In this document: positions 17,480 to 24,738 of the stretch, piece after piece | Numbering within the stretch: the first letter of the stretch is position 1 | How the letters are laid out: every line of letters begins with the position of its first letter | DNA from: Clostridiales bacterium | GTDB lineage: Bacteria > Bacillota > Clostridia > Christensenellales > Aristaeellaceae | DNA length: 64,000 nt | Direction: 5' to 3' | Assembly: GCA_004556395.1 (NCBI GenBank) | Contig: SFHK01000004.1 | Span: 62,001-126,000 of the forward strand | Notes under the pieces: model-generated | What the model was told of the DNA's origin: nothing | Seen by the model: the letters and a program-made list of their open reading frames with translations, nothing else | Database searches by the model: none | Position numbers and translations under genes: made by a program

Positions 17480-18814
17480 ATGATCGAATTTCCCCGTCCC
17501 GTCGTTCGGCTGATTCGCACGCTCAACGAAGCGGGCTATGAGGCCTACGCCGTCGGCGGCTGCGTTCGCGACGCGCTGCTCGGCCGCCAGCCCAACGACT
17601 GGGATTTAACGACGTCCGCCCTTCCCGAGCAGATCAAGGCCTGCTTCGCGAACCGCCGCGTCATCGAAACCGGCATCAAGCACGGCACCGTCACCGTTCT
17701 GGACGGCGGCATTCCCTATGAAATCACCACCTACCGGCTGGACGGCGCGTATTCCGACCATCGCCGCCCTGATTCCGTGGAATTCGTCAGCGACCTGAAG
17801 GAGGACCTGCGCCGCCGCGATTTCACCGTCAACGCCATGGCCTGCCACCCGGAGACCGGCGTGGTCGACCTGTTCGGCGGGCAGGACGATCTGCGCGCGG
17901 GCGTCATCCGCTGCGTGGGCGAGCCGGAGCACCGCTTCACGGAGGACGCGCTGCGCATTCTTCGCGCACTGCGCTTCGCCTCCACCTACAACTTCGCCAT
18001 CGCCCCCGCGACGGGACGCGCAGCCTTGAAGCTCGCGCCGACGCTGCAAAATGTGTCCCCGGAGCGCATTTTCGTGGAGCTGAAAAAGCTCCTGTGCGGG
18101 AAGGGCGCGCGGCGCGTGCTCGCCGAGTACTCGGACATCCTGTTCACCATCTTCCCCGCCCTCGCGCCGATGCGCGGCTGCGCCCAGAACAATCCGCACC
18201 ACGCCTACGACGTGTGGACGCACACGCTGATCGCCCTTGAAAACGCGCCCGCCGACCCGGTGTACCGGCTCACGATGCTGTTTCACGATTCCGGCAAGCC
18301 CGCGGCGCACACCGTCGGCGAGGACGGCTACGATCACTTCAAGGGACATCCCGCCATCAGCCGCGACATCGCCGAGGCGGCGCTTTTCGCCATGAAGAGC
18401 GACCGCGCCACGATGAACCGCGTGCTGGCACTGATTACCGAGCACGATCTGCGCATTCCCGCCGAGCCGAAAAGCGTGCGCCGCCAGATGGCGCGCATCG
18501 GCTCCGACCTGTTCGAAGCGCTGTTCCCCGTTTTCCGCGCCGATCTGCTCGCGCAGAATCCCGCGATGATTCCGGAGAAGCTGCGGGCGGAGGAAGCGCT
18601 GGAACGCGTGTTCCGCGAGGAAGTCGCGCGAAACGTGTGCGTGAAAATCAGCGACCTCGCGGTGAACGGCCGCGACCTGATGGCGCTCGGTATCACCGGT
18701 CCCGACGTCGGCCGCACGCTGAAAACGCTGCTGGACAAGGTCGTCTCCGAGGAGCTTCCCAACGAGCGCGAAGCCCTGCTGGCCGCCTGTCAGACGCGCA
18801 GACCCGACGCCTGA
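17480..18814 (+). CDS. cca: CCA tRNA nucleotidyltransferase
   Basis: 444 residues. The class II nucleotidyltransferase head is clear: VGGCVRDALLG, catalytic carboxylates in NDWDLTTSA, then RRRDFTVNAMA and the neck region EDALRILRALRFAS. The central part carries an HD domain (PHHAYDVWTHTLIAL, MLFHDSGKP) of the type found in CCA enzymes with phosphatase/phosphodiesterase activity. The protein adds or repairs the 3'-CCA of tRNAs without a template. GGAGG is 8 nt upstream of the ATG. It has its own near-consensus promoter. Confidence 0.95.
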   Translation: MIEFPRPVVRLIRTLNEAGYEAYAVGGCVRDALLGRQPNDWDLTTSALPEQIKACFANRRVIETGIKHGTVTVLDGGIPYEITTYRLDGAYSDHRRPDSVEFVSDLKEDLRRRDFTVNAMACHPETGVVDLFGGQDDLRAGVIRCVGEPEHRFTEDALRILRALRFASTYNFAIAPATGRAALKLAPTLQNVSPERIFVELKKLLCGKGARRVLAEYSDILFTIFPALAPMRGCAQNNPHHAYDVWTHTLIALENAPADPVYRLTMLFHDSGKPAAHTVGEDGYDHFKGHPAISRDIAEAALFAMKSDRATMNRVLALITEHDLRIPAEPKSVRRQMARIGSDLFEALFPVFRADLLAQNPAMIPEKLRAEEALERVFREEVARNVCVKISDLAVNGRDLMALGITGPDVGRTLKTLLDKVVSEELPNEREALLAACQTRRPDA

Positions 18815-18858
18815 GCCCGAAGCACGCACCGTCTCAAGCGGCGCTGTCCGCTCAATCT

Positions 18859-18884
18859 GAACGCCGGAGAATCCTCCGGCGTTC
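18859..18884. terminator. Hairpin between convergent cca and lysophospholipase-like genes
   Basis: GAACGCCGGAG, AATC loop, CTCCGGCGTTC: a perfect 11-bp stem. It lacks a long T-run on either strand, so it may be a weak bidirectional terminator. Confidence 0.5.
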
Positions 18885-18898
18885 GACCGTCCGCTTCC

Positions 18899-19819
18899 TT
18901 ACAGCCACAGAAGCAGTCGATTCAGCATATCGTCCATCACCTGCGTGCCGCGGGGTTCGTTGTGAATCTCGTGGCGCATGCCTGGATAGACCTGATGCTC
19001 CGTGCGCACGAAGCCAAGGCTCTTCAGATACTTTTCGCCCGCGCTCGCGCCCTTCTCGCCCGCGGCGCAGGGATCGCACGCGCCCACGGCGATGAACACC
19101 GGCAGCAGGTTGTTCACGTTGTCCCAGTTACGGCGGTCATACGCGCCGAGCATCAGCTCAAGCAGCGACAGATAGCCGTCCACCGTGCCCGGAAACGCGC
19201 AGTGCGGGTCGGCCGCGTAGGCCTCCACGAGCGCCGGGTCGGAGTTGATCCACGCGTACTTCGAATTCTCGTCGCGGAAGGCCGACGCGTAGCTTTTGAA
19301 GATCAGCTTTTCGGCGTTCTCGTCGCGATACCGCCCGCCCCGCAGGCGCTGCTTGAGCTTCAGATACTGAACGCCCGCGCCCGCCGCCGGATTGTGCGCC
19401 GGAAGCGCGCTCAGGATTACGCCGCTCAGCTCGCTGCCGTAGCGCTTCAGATAGTTGAGCGCGCACAGGGAACCCATGCTGTGTCCGTACAGGAACATCT
19501 TCTTGCCCGGATAGCGCTCCGCCAGCAGCTTCGCCGTCGAGCGAAAATCCGTCAGCGTGCCCTCCGCGCCCAGCTCATAGGTATAGCCCAGATCCTCCTC
19601 CGCGCGCACGCTCCTGCCGTAGCCGCGATGGTCGTTGATGATGCACGCAAAGCCCTTGTCGGCCCAGCGCCGCATCATCGGCAGATAGCGCTCCTTGTAT
19701 TCGGAGAAGCCGTGCGCCATCAGAATCGTGCCGCGCGCCTCGCCCTCGGGCTCCACCAGCAGAACGCTGATTTCCAGCCCGTCCGCTTCAGAGGGAAACG
19801 AAAACCATGCTTCTTTCAT
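18899..19819 (-). CDS. Alpha/beta hydrolase, lysophospholipase/monoacylglycerol-lipase type
   Basis: 306 residues from the ATG at 19819 (GAGGT 9 nt upstream). Hallmarks are the oxyanion region MAHGFSEYKERY, DHRGYGRS, the nucleophile elbow GHSMGS, a late acid in VGACDPCA and the catalytic His in YPGMRHEIHNEP. This matches the serine aminopeptidase S33 (Hydrolase_4) subfamily of lysophospholipases and monoacylglycerol lipases, which are cytoplasmic. It is divergent from a serine-hydrolase gene with only 52 nt between starts, so the two probably share a regulatory region. The true substrate is not shown by the sequence. Confidence 0.9.
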   Translation of the reverse strand: MKEAWFSFPSEADGLEISVLLVEPEGEARGTILMAHGFSEYKERYLPMMRRWADKGFACIINDHRGYGRSVRAEEDLGYTYELGAEGTLTDFRSTAKLLAERYPGKKMFLYGHSMGSLCALNYLKRYGSELSGVILSALPAHNPAAGAGVQYLKLKQRLRGGRYRDENAEKLIFKSYASAFRDENSKYAWINSDPALVEAYAADPHCAFPGTVDGYLSLLELMLGAYDRRNWDNVNNLLPVFIAVGACDPCAAGEKGASAGEKYLKSLGFVRTEHQVYPGMRHEIHNEPRGTQVMDDMLNRLLLWL

Positions 19820-19871
19820 TGCCAAAATACCTCGGAAATCCATTCCATTGAAATTGAAGGGAAGTGTTTTC

Positions 19872-20636
19872 TTGTTTGACCGCGAAATCCCCGCCCGCGT
19901 CCGCGCGCTGCCGGGCACGGTGTGCCTGTGGCTTGAAAATCTTAAGACCGGCGAAACCGTCCGCGTAAACCCGGACGCGCCCGTCATCGCCGCCAGCGTC
20001 ATCAAGCTCGCCGTGCTGCTCGAAGCCTTCCGCCGCTTTGACGACGGTACGCTCGACCCCAACGAAACCTGCGCCGTTCGCCCGGAGGACAAGGTGCCGT
20101 CCTGCGGCGCGCTCACCTACCTGCACGACGGGCTTGAGGTCACGCTGCGCGACCTCGCGACGCTGATGATCATCCTGAGCGACAACACCGCCACGAACAT
20201 CCTCATCGACCGCCTTGGCATTGAAAACGTGAACCGCACGCTGGACGCGTACGATCTTACCGGCATGCGCCTGCGCCGCAAAATGTTCGATTCCGAAGCC
20301 GCCGCGCGCGGACTTCAGAACACCGTGACCGCCGAAGGCGTCGCCCGGTTCTTCCGCCTGCTGTACGAGGGCAGGCTGGTTTCGAAGACCGCGTCCGAGG
20401 ACATGCTGCGCACCCTGCTCGACCAGCGGCTGAACGGCAAGATGCCGTTTTACCTGCATTCCGCGGGAATCCGCGTCGCGCACAAGACCGGCGAGGACGA
20501 CGGCGTCACGCACGACGCGGGCATCATCCTTGCGAAGGAGCCGCTGATTGCGGTATTTCTCTCCGGCGATACCGATGTGCCCGCGTGCGAGCGCGTGATT
20601 CAGGACGTCTGCCGCACGTTTATTCCAGAACGATAA
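19872..20636 (+). CDS. Class A beta-lactamase-like serine hydrolase, no signal peptide
   Basis: 254 residues from a TTG start preceded by GAAGGGAAG; upstream in-frame ATGs lie antisense inside the hydrolase gene. The class A fold motifs are present: SxxK in ASVIKLA, SDN in IILSDNTATN and KTG in AHKTGEDDG, plus the FDSEAAARGLQN segment at the omega-loop position. No secretion signal or lipobox is visible, unlike true secreted beta-lactamases. A role in peptide or cell-wall precursor hydrolysis is as likely as antibiotic inactivation. Its last 17 nt overlap the convergent cupin gene. Confidence 0.82.
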   Translation: MFDREIPARVRALPGTVCLWLENLKTGETVRVNPDAPVIAASVIKLAVLLEAFRRFDDGTLDPNETCAVRPEDKVPSCGALTYLHDGLEVTLRDLATLMIILSDNTATNILIDRLGIENVNRTLDAYDLTGMRLRRKMFDSEAAARGLQNTVTAEGVARFFRLLYEGRLVSKTASEDMLRTLLDQRLNGKMPFYLHSAGIRVAHKTGEDDGVTHDAGIILAKEPLIAVFLSGDTDVPACERVIQDVCRTFIPER

Positions 20637-20961
20637 CGGCGATCAACACCAGATTTTCGCCGCCCGTGTTTTCCACGGCATGCCCATGCCCCGGGAAGGT
20701 AACCATGCTGTCGCCCGCCTGCACGTCGCGGAATTCCCCGTCGTCTCTCACGCGCCCTCTGCCCGCCACAAAGGCGAACATTTCCGTTTCGCCCTCATGC
20801 ACATGATAGCCGATGGAGCAGCCGGGGCCGATGGTGAGCCTTGCGAACAGGCGCACCCTGCCCGGCCGCTCCTCGGACAGGCTCAGAACCTCCACGTCGC
20901 CGCTGCCGCCGCGCATCTGATGCTTGATGCTGGCGATCATATCCTTCTGCTTATTGACCAT
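20620..20961 (-). CDS. Small cupin-domain protein (internal start within a longer open frame)
   Basis: 113 residues from an ATG at 20961 with GGAGG 8 nt upstream. The single cupin barrel is clear: GCSIGYHVHEGETEMFAF (motif 1, two His and Glu) and AGDSMVTFPGHGHAVENTG (motif 2). Such small cupins bind a metal and a sugar or small carboxylate; the substrate is unknown. The same frame is open upstream through a repeat into the VOC gene, so it may be made alone from this start and also as the C-terminal part of a fusion. It overlaps the convergent serine-hydrolase gene by 17 nt. Confidence 0.85.
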   Translation of the reverse strand: MVNKQKDMIASIKHQMRGGSGDVEVLSLSEERPGRVRLFARLTIGPGCSIGYHVHEGETEMFAFVAGRGRVRDDGEFRDVQAGDSMVTFPGHGHAVENTGGENLVLIAVIVLE

Positions 20962-21423
20962 TTTGCGTTCCTCCGTTTTCTTAGGGCAACGCCGCACAAA
21001 TGAGGTGGTCGTCCGGCGAATGGATTTTTCGTCAGATGCAAATGCAAATTTCGAAGGTTTACTGGAGGTAAATCGAGAAATTCCCTTGAAGAAGATGTTC
21101 TTCACGCCGCCGTAAATCCAGTCGCAGTGATTGATTTCACTGTTCACAAACTCCACGCGGCGCGCCTTCAGCTTCTCGACGATCTCCTCGATGTTGTCCA
21201 CGTCCAGCGCCACATGATCGATGTTGCCCGCGGGCATGCGCTCGATTTCCGGCTTCTCAATCAGCTCCAGCACGCAGGTGCCCGCGCGCAGGAACGTCAG
21301 ATGCGAATTGCCATTACGGAATTCGTCGGTCTTTTTGAAGTCGAGCAGTTCCTCATAAAACCGTACTGAGGTCTGCGCGTCGCGCACCTTCACACCGATA
21401 TGATGCAGTCCCTTGATTGCCAT
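20620..21423 (-). CDS. VOC (glyoxalase/dioxygenase-fold) gene read through a repeat into the cupin frame
   Basis: The VOC part begins at the ATG at 21423 (GGAGGGATG upstream) and spans about 113 residues: HHIGVKVRDAQTSVRFYEELL, LRAGTCVLELIE, NIDHVALDVDNIEEIVEKL and finally KNIFFKG. VOC domains normally continue with a short PDG-type end carrying the last metal ligand Glu, and that is missing. From about 21085 the sequence is that of a palindromic repeat, encoding ISRFTSSKPSKFAFASDEKS. It stays in frame into the cupin gene, giving a 267-residue open frame. The VOC protein is probably truncated or fused by repeat insertion. Whether the fusion is made is unknown. Confidence 0.7.
   Translation of the reverse strand: MAIKGLHHIGVKVRDAQTSVRFYEELLDFKKTDEFRNGNSHLTFLRAGTCVLELIEKPEIERMPAGNIDHVALDVDNIEEIVEKLKARRVEFVNSEINHCDWIYGGVKNIFFKGISRFTSSKPSKFAFASDEKSIRRTTTSFVRRCPKKTEERKMVNKQKDMIASIKHQMRGGSGDVEVLSLSEERPGRVRLFARLTIGPGCSIGYHVHEGETEMFAFVAGRGRVRDDGEFRDVQAGDSMVTFPGHGHAVENTGGENLVLIAVIVLE
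20980..21085. repeat. Palindromic repeat, copy 2 (about 106 bp)
   Basis: It starts with CTTAGGGCAACGCCGCACAAA, shared with copy 1 (13185). A core of about 75 bp follows that matches, in inverted orientation, copy 3 at 58994-59073 with only a handful of mismatches. The core is itself palindromic: GCAAATTTCGAAGGTTTAC against GGTAAATCGAGAAATT with a TGGA loop. Confidence 0.85.
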
Positions 21424-21449
21424 GGTTCATCCCTCCGTTATTTTTTCTT

Positions 21450-21479
21450 ATCATACCACATTTTAACGTGAATTCGCAA
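21450..21479 (-). promoter_or_regulatory. Promoter of the VOC/cupin genes
   Basis: Minus-strand TTGCGA (21479-21474) and TATGAT (21455-21450), 18-bp spacer, 27 nt before the VOC start. Confidence 0.5.
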
Positions 21480-21611
21480 GCGCAAAAAAGCGATTCCCTT
21501 TATAATTACCGCAACGGACGGCATCCTCGGAGCCGCACCCGCGCAGGTATTTCCGGTTTCCCCTAAAAAACGTAGGGTATCCCGCATGGGAACCTGAACG
21601 GAGGTATTTCC

Positions 21612-22367
21612 ATGAAGCACATGAATCTCAGGCAGTTCGTCATCACGTCTCTGTTCGTCGCGCTCACGCTCGTTCTCGGCTTCACGCCGCTGGGAATCAT
21701 TCCGCTGGGCTTTATCAACGTGACCATTTTGCATATTCCCGTGATCATCGGCACGATCCTGCTCGGCTGGCGCACCGGCCTTCTGCTGGGCTTCTTCTTT
21801 GGACTGACCAGCACCCTGCGCGCCTTCGGCATTCCCACGCCCGCGTCCGCGCTCGTTTCCACGCTGATGAGCGCGTCGCCGGTTTTCGTCGTCATCATGT
21901 CCATGCTGCCGCGCCTGCTCGTGCCGGTGGTTTCGCATCTGGTCTATCGCCTGATTTCGTCCGCGCGCACGCATCTGAACGCGCCCGCGCTTTCGAGAAT
22001 CGCCGATTCGCTGATCTTCGCCATCGCCTTTCCCGCGGTAGTTATCGCTCTGTACGCGCTGAAGGCGCTGCCGTTCTGGCCGGCCGCCGGACTGTTCACC
22101 CTGTTCGCGGCGTTTGAGCTTCTGTTCGCCGCCCGCACAGACAACGCCGCGCTGACCATTTCCGCCGTCGCCGGAACGCTGACGAACACCATCTTCTACC
22201 TCGGCCTGATGCTCTTGTTCTACCATCTCGCCGGGCTGGACACGGCCGCCATCCTTACCCTGATCACCGGCACGGGCATCATCGCCGGCGGCACGGAAGC
22301 CATCGCCGCGGCCGTCCTCACAACCCCCGTCATCTCCGCGCTGAAGCGCGTGAAAACAAACGCATAA
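21612..22367 (+). CDS. panT: ECF transporter S component, pantothenate-type (PanT-like)
   Basis: 251 residues with about six membrane helices. The N-terminus (LRQFVITSLFVALTLVLGF, IPLGFINVTILHIPVI) matches the PanT/ECF substrate-binding subunit family, in which helix 1 carries small residues that contact the shared EcfT. The protein would capture pantothenate and deliver it through the common EcfAA'T module, which is not in this window. Assignment to pantothenate rests on family resemblance and on the next gene, 16 nt downstream, which encodes pantothenate kinase. GGAGG precedes the ATG. Confidence 0.85.
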   Translation: MKHMNLRQFVITSLFVALTLVLGFTPLGIIPLGFINVTILHIPVIIGTILLGWRTGLLLGFFFGLTSTLRAFGIPTPASALVSTLMSASPVFVVIMSMLPRLLVPVVSHLVYRLISSARTHLNAPALSRIADSLIFAIAFPAVVIALYALKALPFWPAAGLFTLFAAFELLFAARTDNAALTISAVAGTLTNTIFYLGLMLLFYHLAGLDTAAILTLITGTGIIAGGTEAIAAAVLTTPVISALKRVKTNA

Positions 22368-22383
22368 TGGGAGACGCTCAACC

Positions 22384-23148
22384 ATGATACTGACAATGGA
22401 CATCGGAAACACCAACGTGAAAACCGCGCTGTTCGACGGAGACAGCATGGTCAGCTACTGGCGCGTTTCCACCAACCGCACCATGACCAGCGACGAATAC
22501 GGCATGCTGCTGCTCAACCTGTTCCACCACAAGGGACTGGAGCCCACGCTGGTAACCGGCATCGTCATCTCCTCGGTCGTGCCCACGATCAACTACACCA
22601 TCGAGCACATGTGCCTGACGTATTTCGGCGTCACGCCCATGTTCGTCATGCCCGGCATCAAAACCGGCATCCACATCAAATACGACAACCCGCGCGAGCT
22701 GGGCAGCGACCGCATCGCCAACGCCGTGGCCAGCTATGAGCTGTACGGCGGGCCGTGCATCTTCATCGACTTCGGAACGGCGACCAGCTTCGGCGTGGTC
22801 TCCGAAAAGGGCGAGTTCTTAGGCGGCGCCATCTGCCCCGGCCTGAAGGTGACCGCGGACGCGATCGTCGACCGCACGGCGAAACTGCCGCGCTTTGAGC
22901 TGATCAAGCCCCCGTCGGTCATCGGCAAAAACACCGTCACAAACCTGCAAAGCGGCATCCTGTACGGCCATATCGGCCTTGTGAAATACCTGATCGGCCG
23001 CATGAAGGAGGCGCTTCAGCAGGACTGCCGCGTCATCGCGACCGGCGGCATGGCCGTGCTCATCCGCGAGGACGCGCCGGAAATCGACGTGCTGGACGGT
23101 CTTCTGACGCTCAAGGGTCTTCGGCTCATCTATCAGAAAAATCAGTAA
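22384..23148 (+). CDS. coaX: Type III pantothenate kinase
   Basis: 254 residues. ASKHA-fold motifs of CoaX are visible: DIGNTNVKTALFDG (phosphate 1), the conserved GSDRIANAVAS with DFGTATSF (phosphate 2), and the C-terminal VIATGGMAVLI segment. The enzyme phosphorylates pantothenate, the first step of CoA synthesis. The type III class needs a monovalent cation and is not inhibited by CoA (family knowledge). It forms a two-gene operon with the PanT-like transporter, coupling uptake with trapping. A terminator follows. Confidence 0.95.
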   Translation: MILTMDIGNTNVKTALFDGDSMVSYWRVSTNRTMTSDEYGMLLLNLFHHKGLEPTLVTGIVISSVVPTINYTIEHMCLTYFGVTPMFVMPGIKTGIHIKYDNPRELGSDRIANAVASYELYGGPCIFIDFGTATSFGVVSEKGEFLGGAICPGLKVTADAIVDRTAKLPRFELIKPPSVIGKNTVTNLQSGILYGHIGLVKYLIGRMKEALQQDCRVIATGGMAVLIREDAPEIDVLDGLLTLKGLRLIYQKNQ

Positions 23149-23160
23149 CGCCTTATAGCC

Positions 23161-23191
23161 AACGCCGCGGACGCATTGCCCGCGGCGTTTT
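23161..23191 (+). terminator. Terminator after coaX
   Basis: AACGCCGCGG, 9-nt loop, CCGCGGCGTTTT: perfect 10-bp stem with a short T tail. Confidence 0.75.
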
Positions 23192-23197
23192 CGCATG

Positions 23198-23226
23198 CGA
23201 AAAGCTCCCTCCGGAGAAGGAGCTTT
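23198..23226 (-). terminator. Terminator after the zinc-ribbon gene
   Basis: On the minus strand AAAGCTCC and GGAGCTTT pair across an 11-nt interior (itself containing TCTCCGGA) and are followed by TT, 18 nt after the stop. Confidence 0.7.
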
Positions 23227-23244
23227 CGGGATCTATCCTTATGA

Positions 23245-23526
23245 TTACTGACGCTTGGCCGCGTAGCACTCGCTGCAATAGATCGGACGGTCGGACTTCG
23301 GGATGAACGGCACGCGGGTGGGCTTGCCGCACTCAGCGCAGACGGTCTCATACATTTCGCGCTCGCCGGAGCCGTTGTTACGGCTCGCCTTGCGGGCATC
23401 ACGGCAGGCCTTGCAGCGGGTGGGCTCGTTCTGGAAGCCCTTCTCAGCGTAGAAAGCCTGTTCGCCGGCACTGAAAATGAATTCCTTGCCGCAGTCCTTG
23501 CATACCAGCGTCTTGTCCTCGTACAT
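23245..23526 (-). CDS. Double zinc-ribbon small protein (zf-trcl-like)
   Basis: 93 residues, with GGGGGT 8 nt before the ATG. Four CxxC pairs are visible: CKDCG, CKACR, CAECG and CSECY, enough for two zinc ribbons. The first (KTLVCKDCGKEFIFSAGEQ) resembles the probable zinc-ribbon family found widely in Clostridia. No catalytic domain is seen. The gene lies 26 nt downstream of a structured RNA and shares its promoter, so the RNA forms its 5' leader or is processed from the same transcript. A nucleic-acid-binding role is a reasonable guess only. Confidence 0.88.
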   Translation of the reverse strand: MYEDKTLVCKDCGKEFIFSAGEQAFYAEKGFQNEPTRCKACRDARKASRNNGSGEREMYETVCAECGKPTRVPFIPKSDRPIYCSECYAAKRQ

Positions 23527-23552
23527 GGAAAATTACCCCCACATTCGTAATC

Positions 23553-23776
23553 GGTCGTACAAAGTCCGGCTGACCTGGTCTTTGCCCCCACACTCGCCGG
23601 CCGGAGCTTTCGCTCATACGCCTTCGCGCCCCACTACTGACCCTCTCAGCATCGCCGTGCTGGCCGGACTTACTTCTAAGCCGCACCATGCTCGCCGGGA
23701 CTTTGCCCGGTTTACGTGGATCGTTTTGCCTGCGACTGGCCTCGACTTTCAACCACAGACCCGTCTTCGTACAACC
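23553..23776 (-). ncRNA. Structured RNA of about 224 nt, candidate raiA-type ncRNA
   Basis: Transcription from the adjacent promoter would start at or next to 23776. The RNA's first 12 nt (GGTTGTACGAAG) pair completely, with two G-U type pairs, with its last 12 nt (CTTTGTACGACC), giving a closing stem. Internal stems include AAGTCCGGC with GCCGGACTT (9 bp, perfect), CCGGG-CAAAGT-CCCGG, CAGC-(8 nt)-GCTG, CTTA-GAAG-TAAG and the GNRA hairpin GAGC-GAAA-GCTC. No reading frame with an RBS exists in it. Size, closed P1, Clostridia host and position next to comFC fit the raiA-motif RNA as I recall it; that identity is an inference. It lies 26 nt upstream of a zinc-ribbon gene without an intervening terminator. 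The region 23812-23985 shows nothing further. Confidence 0.7.
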
Positions 23777-23782
23777 TCGGAT

Positions 23783-23811
23783 ATTATACATGATACGCCT
23801 TCGTTTTGCAA
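23783..23811 (-). promoter_or_regulatory. Promoter of the structured RNA and zinc-ribbon gene
   Basis: Minus-strand TTGCAA (23811-23806) and TATAAT (23788-23783), exact 17-bp spacer. The predicted +1 at 23776 coincides with the first base of the RNA's closing stem. Confidence 0.8.
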
Positions 23812-23985
23812 GCGTTTTTTTACTTTTCTTTTACTGTACGGCCAAAATAATTCGTTTTTGTTGAATGGTATCAGCCTTTTGCCGAGAATTTCTGACAAGC
23901 TGTCAACAGGAACCCGCTTGCCCGCGCTCTTTTCTCCAAAACAGCACAGTTTTATCCCATCCAACCGCGCTTCCGACGCTCAACG

Positions 23986-24738
23986 TCAGCCCCTGTCTTC
24001 GTCCGTCGCCGCGCGTTTCTTTCTCTCCGTGCGCGCCAGCGTCAGCACGTATACGCGTCCCGCTCCGGCTTCCGCGAGCGCCTTGCGGCACTGGGATACC
24101 GTCGTGCCGGTCGTGCGCACGTCGTCGATGAGAAGAACGGTTTCTCCGTGCAGCTTCGCCTTCGCGCGAATCGCATCGGCCAACGCCTGTCTTCGCGCCG
24201 CCCCGCTCTGCTTCGCCTGCTGTCGCGTAAGCCGTGCTCGCCGGAGGACATTCCGATACGGCATATCGGCCCGCGCGGCAAACGCCTTTGCGAGCCGCGC
24301 CGCGTGGTCGATGCCGCGCTCGTTTCGGCGAATCCAGTGCATGGGGACGGGCTGGACGAAATCGCAGCGCGGGAAGCCCGCGGCCTTACAGGCGCGCAGC
24401 ATCTCATCCGCCATCCAGTCCTCCATGCGATATACGCCGTGAAACTTGAACCCGCGAATCAGCTGCCTGACCGGCGGCTCATACGCATAGGCCGCCGCGG
24501 CAGAAAACGGCGAAGACCCTCGCGCGCCGCAGGCCTCGCAGCGTCCCATGCCGCGAATCACGCCGCCGCAGGCTTCGCACAGTTCCTCCCGCACCAGCGC
24601 CGTCAGATACAAAGGCTTGAGCTTCGCGTAACAGCTGGCGCACAGCCAGTCCCTGTCGCTGCCAAGCTCGCTTCCGCAGCCCTGACAGTTCGCCCTCGGC
24701 GCAAAGAGAAAATCCAGCGCCGCGCGCAGAAGCTTCAC
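23986..24738 (-). CDS. comFC: ComF family protein (ComFC-like phosphoribosyltransferase)
   Basis: 250 residues. The N-terminus has a double zinc ribbon (CQGCG, CASCY, CEACGG, CEACGARG). The C-terminus is a phosphoribosyltransferase domain with the PRPP motif LLIDDVRTTGTTV. The family is linked to DNA uptake and transformation in naturally competent bacteria. The enzymatic role is uncertain, with involvement in DNA processing with ComFA or PriA-like helicases. Here it starts at a GTG overlapping the recD2 stop (GTGA) and so is coupled to that helicase gene. No ComFA is seen. Confidence 0.93.
   Translation of the reverse strand: MKLLRAALDFLFAPRANCQGCGSELGSDRDWLCASCYAKLKPLYLTALVREELCEACGGVIRGMGRCEACGARGSSPFSAAAAYAYEPPVRQLIRGFKFHGVYRMEDWMADEMLRACKAAGFPRCDFVQPVPMHWIRRNERGIDHAARLAKAFAARADMPYRNVLRRARLTRQQAKQSGAARRQALADAIRAKAKLHGETVLLIDDVRTTGTTVSQCRKALAEAGAGRVYVLTLARTERKKRAATDEDRG

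Noticed and set aside
21486..21611. Riboswitch upstream of panT
   Set aside because: The leader is short and I could not find a conserved core or clear terminator; a TATAAT at 21501 lacks a proper -35.
23553..23776. RNase P RNA, tmRNA, 6S RNA or known riboswitch as identity of the structured RNA
   Set aside because: The RNase P core motif GAGGAAAGTCC, a tRNA-like end, and the usual riboswitch cores are absent.
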